A DNA stretch of 64,000 nucleotides, from the NCBI RefSeq assembly GCF_047511655.1, contig NC_133402.1, positions 59,896,951-59,960,950 on the forward strand, given 5' to 3'. This document shows positions 60,801-64,000 of the stretch, in pieces. Under the pieces are notes generated by a model, which saw nothing but the letters and a program-made list of their open reading frames with translations, did no database searches and was not told the origin of the DNA. The position numbers and the translations under genes are program-made. Within the stretch, counting starts at the first letter, position 1; each line of letters starts with the position of its first letter. This stretch comes from Castor canadensis. Its lineage: Eukaryota; Chordata; Mammalia; Rodentia; Castoridae.

Positions 60801-63134
60801 ATGACTTTGATAATTTGAGGTAAACCCAAAGGTTGCCATGATGTGTCATTCTGCTGAGGCTGGTAGTTGGGTCATATGGGGAGGGTAGCATGTGGAATGA
60901 GTCACTGGGCTAGTGACAAAGCCACTGTGCCACCGAGACCTGCTCTCAACAGTTTCTCCCTCCCTACTGAACCAACAACCAGGGCCTTGGACAGGGCCTG
61001 CTGCATGGAGTTGAAGTCTAAGCAAGTCATCTTAGGCAGGGAAAAGTGTCATATATGGTGATATTTAGACATCTGGGGATTTGCAAAGATCTCCACACAC
61101 ACTTTTCCTAATTGCCAAGTGTCTCTATGCTCAGAAGGGTGGGGAAGACAAGCTTCATTGACTTCCCATGTTGGGAAGGCAACCCTGCCTCACAGCCTGG
61201 GTGTAGAAGAAATAGAAAAGCTCTCCTTGGCCGCTTTTAGCAGGTTAAATGGAGGGGGAAAAACACCTCTTTTGCTTTGGGCTGTGCTTCTTGAGATTTG
61301 TCTTTAAGCACTGCCAATCCCTGCCTTACCCATGTCCTCATGGGCAGGTGACCTTGCCTCAATGGTTGGAAGATGACTCTGAGGCATTTCTGTGCAAGGC
61401 ATCATGGATTTGAGATGGGGCAAGTCCCTGGGGCCCTGAGTCACAGTGGGGTATCAGCAACTGGGGAAATCAGACCCTAAGCATACCCACATTCTGCATT
61501 TAGCTACAACTATCACCTATGGTATTCATCTTAGTCTGCAAAGTGTCAATGACCTCTCTGCATGGCAGAGAGCAGGGTACAAAGAGGACAAACAGTATGC
61601 TCATTAGCAATTTAAGATGTTAAATTGCAAGTTGTAACTGAAACTCTAAGAGACAACAAGCATACAAGGAGAATTAGGTCAGTCCAAACCCTTGTATGAT
61701 GGACAGATCCAAACATCACATGGAAGGTGTAAGCTGGGTGAAAGAGAAGGCTGCTTTTAGAGAGAGGATTTCTTGGAGACTGCTGAAGATACACCCTGCA
61801 TCATTCTTTTCCCCCAGAGGGGAAAGAGAGTGGAAGGAATCTTGCTTCCTACATTCAGCCTGAAATGATGGGAATTAGGGGCTTACTCTGCAGAGTCACA
61901 GACTACACAGAGACTGGATTTTATACCTAAAGCCACGATAAAACTTTTTATTATTTAGGCAAAAGCAGCCAATGACACAAAGTTGCTTTCTGATGCTATT
62001 TCCTAAGCCCAACTTGTCTAGAAGCTTCCAAACAGTACTTATTAGAGTACCATCAGTGATTCAAAACCACAACTATGCCCAACACCAACTAGAGAGGCAA
62101 ATATTCTCATTTGGCAGATGAGAAGATTGAGGTTCTCAAAGTTTAAAAAGGTGTGTCATGTCACAGAGAAGTCCTAGGCCCTAGCCTCAACCATGTTGAC
62201 CCTTCTGGTTTGACATTCTCATCTGTATGATATAGTTCAGAATTATAGTTGTGAACTATGCCCCAAATCAATCACCCATGTATGAATTCAGAATTCCATT
62301 TCTATTGGTCACTTACTGTGCTAAAAACACAAGTACAATAGAGCAGTGGGTGGCACCCTGATGTTTACTGCCTCCTTTCTACCCTCAAGTAGATAGAGGC
62401 AAAATTCTGATAACCAGTAGGAAAAAGAAGGCTATTCAGTGCTGGAGACATATCTAAAGTGTGAAAAGAGAGCTCTAATCTCTATAAATTATGAAAACAC
62501 TACAGTTCTCCTCACTTATTCACTGGTAGAAATATTTGCTAAGCTAGAAGTGAATTGCACAGAAAAAACCATTGTTCCCATTCTTGGAGAGACCTCTCAT
62601 CATCTTCATATCCAAATTATTGGGTCTCTAACTCCACCTGCAGCCATTTTTTCTCATGCTGCGTGTGAGGCAGTTCTAGTGACGTAACTTCTTATGTGTA
62701 GGATTTAAAGGTGGAAAAAGTGGTAAGGAAGCTTCTCCAGGGAAGAAATAGGACAGGCAGACAAAGCTTTGCCAGTGCCTGAATCATGGGAACTGCTCTA
62801 CAGCTATGAGCTCCCCTCTTTGCATATACTTCCTCTGCTGTCTAGGACTACATGTTTTTGCCAGCCCCAGAAAAGACTCACCCTGTTGCCACCTCAGGAC
62901 ACACATGAATAAGTGACTTTTGGCCTGGAGCCTATGTTAGAAGTCAGATAATCAAAGGGTGGTTTGAACTATATGGCAGAAGCCTCTCATCACCTTCTGT
63001 GGGCTTGATTTTCTCTAGGCTGAGAGATTTCCTATTACAAGGCTGACAAAAGAGCAAGCAGGGGTTATTATAAAAGAGCTGGTGATTGCAAGGCAGGGGA
63101 GTGACTGAGGTATCTTCTCAAGTTAGATTGTACC

Positions 63135-63185
<51 letters not shown>

Positions 63186-63512
63186 TTCCATTTAGTCTGT
63201 GCTTCCTGTGGGTCAGGCACCATGCTAAGAACATTTTAAACATGACTTCACTTATTTTTTATACCTAACTTGCAGGTAAGGAAACAGCCTCCTGGAATTC
63301 ATATGGCTTACCTGATTTTGCACAGTGTGAGGAGAGGGGATGTGCATACAGTCTGTTGAACTCCACAGTGGCACTACCTAGAGGGCAGACTGATGTCCTC
63401 CTAATGTCCCCTTCCCTTCTTAGCTGCTTTCCCCCTTACCCAGAGCCTTCATGTAGCCTTCAAAGTTGTCATTACTCTCCATTTCCCAGGTTCCATTCTG
63501 GTCCTTTGTCAT
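43579..63512 (-). CDS. RBP2: RBP2, cellular retinol-binding protein II, complete gene with 4 coding exons
   Basis: RBP2 is a cytosolic fatty-acid-binding-protein-family beta-barrel. In intestinal absorptive cells it binds all-trans-retinol and retinal and hands them to LRAT and retinal reductases. Joining minus-strand exons 63512-63440, 51525-51347, 45252-45151 and 43629-43579 gives 405 nt (73+179+102+51), that is 134 residues plus TGA, exactly the family length. Every junction has GT/AG signals. Intron 1 is phase 1 and introns 2 and 3 are phase 0, as in other FABP/CRBP genes. The protein opens [15 protein letters not shown] and ends CRQVFKKK. The ligand-site residues known for CRBPII (numbered without Met: Lys40, Thr51, Arg58, Trp106, Gln108) are all present. 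Residue 96 is Ala where human and mouse have Cys. Introns are about 11.9, 6.1 and 1.5 kb. RBP1 would have Lys/Leu-rich differences throughout, so RBP2 is clear. Confidence 0.97.
43630..45150 (-). other. RBP2: RBP2 intron 3
   Basis: 1,521 bp, phase 0, donor GTAAGTTC and acceptor tgcAG. An 11-bp inverted repeat lies at 43988-43998 and 44018-44028. No other exon is seen. Confidence 0.9.
45151..45252 (-). CDS. RBP2: RBP2 coding exon 3 (residues 85-118)
   Basis: The acceptor is ...cattgtAG before 45252 and the donor is GTAAGTTC after 45151. The 102-nt exon is in phase 0 at both ends and encodes [18 protein letters not shown], then [16 protein letters not shown]. The GWKQW stretch holds the Trp and Gln (Trp106 and Gln108 without Met) that line the retinol pocket. 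Ala replaces the Cys of the human and mouse VLVCVQKGEK / TLVCVQKGEK motif. The exon is too small and lacks a start codon, so an ATG-based ORF search misses it. Confidence 0.95.
45405..45627 (-). mobile_element. B1-ID dimeric SINE in RBP2 intron 2
   Basis: An ID unit ('gtaccacttgagccacaccc') is followed by a B1 unit ('ctgatctcagcctcccaagt', 'ggattacaggcacggagcca') on the minus strand. It lies in the same orientation as RBP2, about 150 bp upstream of exon 3. Confidence 0.85.
45780..46260 (+). repeat. Old L1 (L1ME-like) ORF2 3' part
   Basis: 'actcctttaaatcaataaga' then 'aaaagatcattaatccg', 'gagggcaatttaattttact' and 'ctttgacctagaattctact' are L1 ORF2 3' landmarks. Confidence 0.65.
46261..47010. 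other. Unassigned block splitting an old L1
   Basis: It lies between two parts of what looks like one L1 3' end. I cannot name it; an LTR or other old insertion is possible. No coding sequence is supported. Confidence 0.35.
47011..47345 (+). repeat. Old L1 (L1ME-like) terminal 3' part
   Basis: 'aaaaagcaaggtgcagagca' then 'atgtgcataaaac' and 'cttttactgtttaatgtttt' match the extreme 3' end of old L1 copies. It continues the piece at 45780-46260. Confidence 0.65.
47860..48010 (+). repeat. L2 LINE 3' relic
   Basis: 'gaggttgagatccctgagga' then 'caggaaagggggctctg' and 'cctggcatggagtagggact' form the L2 3' signature. Confidence 0.65.
48725..48955 (-). mobile_element. B1-ID dimeric SINE
   Basis: A poly(T) start, an ID unit ('cttgaactcaggaactcata', 'ttacttgagccatgcttcca') and a B1 unit ending 'gggattacaggcacgtccca', on the minus strand in RBP2 intron 2. 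Confidence 0.87.
49200..49595 (-). repeat. Old L1 3' end
   Basis: 'tttttattgaaatataattc', 'accatgaaattcactatttt' and 'cacttagcatattttccaag' are minus-strand L1M 3' end landmarks. Confidence 0.8.
50045..50066 (+). repeat. Short (TG)n run
   Basis: 22-bp TG dinucleotide run. Confidence 0.9.
50897..50985 (+). repeat. ID-type SINE unit
   Basis: 'gctggctgagtggctcaagt', 'ggtagagcacctgcctagca' and 'ctgagttcaaaccctagaac' on the plus strand, antisense to RBP2, 360 bp downstream of exon 2. Confidence 0.87.
51347..51525 (-). CDS. RBP2: RBP2 coding exon 2 (residues 25-84)
   Basis: An AG acceptor (ccaacag) precedes 51525 and a GT donor follows AAG at 51347. The 179-nt exon begins [17 protein letters not shown] and continues through the [10 protein letters not shown] and [13 protein letters not shown] stretches to NRHVK. 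It carries the second half of the helical lid and strands B to E, including the Lys and Arg that contact ligand. It is the longest exon, as usual in this family. The apparent reading past the donor (VLPWAGG...) is intron. Confidence 0.97.
51802..51839 (+). repeat. (AC)n microsatellite in RBP2 intron 1
   Basis: 38 bp uninterrupted, 277 bp upstream of exon 2 in the gene's direction. Confidence 0.97.
52052..52272 (-). mobile_element. B1-ID dimeric SINE
   Basis: The ID unit 'gtggtactgaggtttgaact' then 'cacttaagccatcctccagc', with a B1 unit ending near 'gagattacagtaactaccag'. Moderately diverged. Confidence 0.8.
52280..52472 (-). mobile_element. Second B1-ID dimeric SINE, tandem with the previous
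   Basis: 'tctggggtttgaactcgggg' and 'taccacttgagccactccac' (ID) then 'ccaaagtagctggaattata' (B1). It is back to back with the SINE at 52052-52272 in the same orientation. Confidence 0.82.
52640..52745 (-). repeat. Possible L1 3' fragment
   Basis: 'tccagtttcaacaattatca' then 'acagtttgccc' resembles a common old L1 3' sequence. Short and weak. Confidence 0.35.
52768..53088 (-). mobile_element. Trimeric SINE B1-B1-ID
   Basis: A poly(T) tail, an ID unit ('ctctattgcttgagccatgc'), a first B1 ('ggagatagggtctcactttt') and a second B1 ('gagatggggtctttttttag' to 'ggattacaggcatgagacac'). Confidence 0.83.
53600..53780 (-). repeat. MIR SINE
   Basis: 'ctatgaggtaagtattaagt', 'ttccattttacaaaggagga' and 'gatctttgaactcaggagag' follow the minus-strand MIR. 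Confidence 0.8.
55359..55532 (+). mobile_element. MER5A-like hAT-Charlie DNA transposon
   Basis: It starts 'cagtggttctcaacgtgaga' and continues 'ctacctgggaacatgttaga' to 'tgtttagaaatactgatg'. The 5' terminal repeat is well kept. Confidence 0.75.
55545..55732 (+). repeat. MIR SINE
   Basis: 'catctctgtgaccttaagga' and 'ccataggattgttacaataa' then 'ggattcagtg' follow MIR. Confidence 0.65.
57690..57845 (+). repeat. MIR SINE
   Basis: 'actgggatcctgtctgggct', 'ccccaggcaagtcccctcac' and 'tctcataaaatggaaatcat' match the MIR head and core. Confidence 0.75.
57960..58740 (+). repeat. L2 LINE 3' region
   Basis: A long pyrimidine-rich L2 text including 'gattcattctccacactgta', 'cttcttgaacacacccaaag' and 'aggtcaactctatgagggta', with the terminal 'cacaggtgctcaacatgttt'. 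ATG frames here are chance. Confidence 0.7.
58848..58923 (+). repeat. ID SINE, classic type
   Basis: 'gggttgggggtggagcttag', 'tggtagagcacttgcctagc' and 'ccctgggttccatccctaac' with a short A-rich tail. Close to canonical ID. Confidence 0.88.
59290..59480 (+). repeat. Possible L2 relic
   Basis: 'tccatcttccagggccattc' and the flanking pyrimidine-rich text are L2-like but weak. Confidence 0.35.
59930..60370 (+). mobile_element. MLT1-type MaLR LTR
   Basis: 'gaggccatgtgaggagacca', 'agatggctgcagccccagcc' and 'ttgtttcaagccacaacatt' then 'ttgaggcag' match the 3' part of MLT1 LTRs. No coding relics. Confidence 0.7.
62040..62212 (-). repeat. MIR SINE, diverged
   Basis: 'ttctcatttggcagatgaga' then 'agattgaggttctcaaag' resembles the minus-strand MIR core. 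Confidence 0.6.
63137..63184 (+). repeat. (GT)24 microsatellite in RBP2 intron 1
   Basis: A perfect 48-bp GT run, the longest in the window, 256 bp inside intron 1 from the exon 1 donor. Confidence 0.98.
63195..63345 (-). repeat. MIR SINE
   Basis: 'gggtcaggcaccatgctaag' then 'aacattttaaacatgac' and 'aacttgcaggtaaggaaaca' match the minus-strand MIR. It lies between the GT repeat and exon 1. Confidence 0.7.
63440..63512 (-). CDS. RBP2: RBP2 coding exon 1 (residues 1-24 plus one base)
   Basis: The ATG at 63512-63510 sits in a strong Kozak context (gctgccaccATGa). The exon encodes [19 protein letters not shown] followed by YMKAL, then one extra G before the donor GTAAGG at 63439, giving a phase-1 junction. 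This is the N-terminal strand and start of the helix-turn-helix lid of the barrel. The phase and length match the first coding exon of FABP-family genes. Confidence 0.97.
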
Positions 63513-63700
63513 GGTGGCAGCTTCTGCCTCAGTGTGGGTGTACAGTGGATGTGAAGGAGCAGGCTTCAGTGAGAATGTGTTGAAATGAGCTGTTTTTATA
63601 GCTGAGTGGAACAGGTTTATGGATCTGAATATAACAGAGTCAAAGGTCAGAAGCACAACTCAAAGGAACTTTCCTTTCCTTTGCAAAGTCCAGCAGGTCT
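63513..63700 (-). promoter_or_regulatory. RBP2: RBP2 proximal promoter and 5' UTR
   Basis: A minus-strand TATAAAA box lies at 63600-63594, about 85 bp upstream of the ATG. It predicts transcription starting near 63565-63572 and a 5' UTR of about 55-60 nt. Upstream, GAGTCAAAGGTCA at 63637-63649 is a DR1-like direct repeat (11 of 13 matches to AGGTCAAAGGTCA). CAAAGTCCA at 63684-63692 matches the HNF4-specific core. Known rodent RBP2 promoters contain DR1-type elements bound by RXR, HNF4 and COUP-family receptors. That these particular bases are bound is an inference. The distal four-repeat RXR element reported about 0.6 kb upstream in rat would lie beyond the right edge. Confidence 0.75.
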
Positions 63701-64000
63701 GTGGGCAACATAGGCACAAAGTCCTGGTGTGGCCAGGCGTGCGTCCCAATGACCTCCACTATGCTCAAGGGCCAGGAGCATCTCATTTTGGACTGACTGG
63801 GCTCCAACTGAGCCCTTGGCCTCATACACATCACTCTATCCAGTTCTTGAGAACAACAAACACTCAGTGTCTACCTCACACTCATTGCAGGACACAAACA
63901 CCAAGTGAGTAAAAAATGTCCCAGTTGTTGTCTAAAAGCCTATGTGAGAAAAGGGGCGGAGGGAAAAAGGGATATGGATCGCAAGTGGAAAATGAATGGA

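Larger units (their letters stand above)
51526..63439 (-). other. RBP2: RBP2 intron 1
   Basis: 11,914 bp, phase 1, donor GTAAGG. It holds two long CA/GT microsatellites, several SINEs, MER5A, an MLT1-like LTR and MIR/L2 relics. I see no other gene. Frames such as 54054-54278 and 55749-56072 are unsupported. Repeat-free parts include 53800-54800 and 60400-62000. Confidence 0.9.

Noticed and set aside
63420-63656. Minus frame [10 protein letters not shown]... as a 78-residue protein
   Set aside because: It overlaps the RBP2 promoter and exon 1. The real start is the internal Met at 63512, which has a strong Kozak context, and translation leaves the frame at the 63439 donor.

Overview
The window is mammalian nuclear DNA. 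It holds one complete, multi-exon protein gene and the 5' end of another, set in a repeat-rich background. No bacterial, viral or CRISPR-type system is visible. Almost every long ATG-to-stop frame is chance or repeat-derived. The SINEs combine an ID-type tRNA-derived unit with one to three B1-like units, alongside lineage-specific L1 ends. That combination points to a rodent, most likely the beaver/kangaroo-rat group (Castorimorpha). The species call is an inference from repeat type, not a proven identification.

Region 1 (1-2800): the minus-strand start of COPB2. A CpG-rich segment at about 2030-2800 contains a short first exon whose only coding bases are the ATG, followed immediately by a consensus splice donor. 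The rest of COPB2 lies beyond the left edge, and bases 1-2170 are its first intron. The promoter shows ETS, TCTCGCGA, NRF1, GC-box and X-box-like motifs and no TATA box, as expected for a housekeeping promoter that may also fire divergently.

Region 2 (2800-43,385): about 40 kb between COPB2 and RBP2 with no gene I can support. It contains MIR and L2 relics, ID/B1 SINEs up to four units long, a long degraded L1 (about 17.3-20.8 kb) with a SINE trimer, a SINE dimer and a probable Tigger-type DNA transposon nested in it, further L1 3' ends in both orientations, two probable solo ERV LTRs, MaLR LTR pieces, MER5A copies and several dinucleotide microsatellites.

Region 3 (43,385-63,600): the complete minus-strand RBP2 gene (cellular retinol-binding protein II). 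Four coding exons at 63440-63512, 51347-51525, 45151-45252 and 43579-43629 join to a 405-nt reading frame for 134 residues. The joins have GT/AG signals and the family's usual intron phases. A TATA box, a DR1-like nuclear-receptor site and an HNF4-type motif precede exon 1, and an AATAAA signal follows exon 4.

The order COPB2 then RBP2, both in the same orientation, matches the known mammalian block MRPS22-COPB2-RBP2-RBP1 (human 3q23). The two genes act separately: COPB2 is a coatomer (COPI) subunit of Golgi traffic, and RBP2 carries retinol and retinal in absorptive enterocytes. I did not find a previously undescribed biological system. The points most worth checking are a Cys-to-Ala change in a conserved RBP2 strand, the RBP2 proximal promoter, the minimal COPB2 first exon and the nested and multimeric retroelements.
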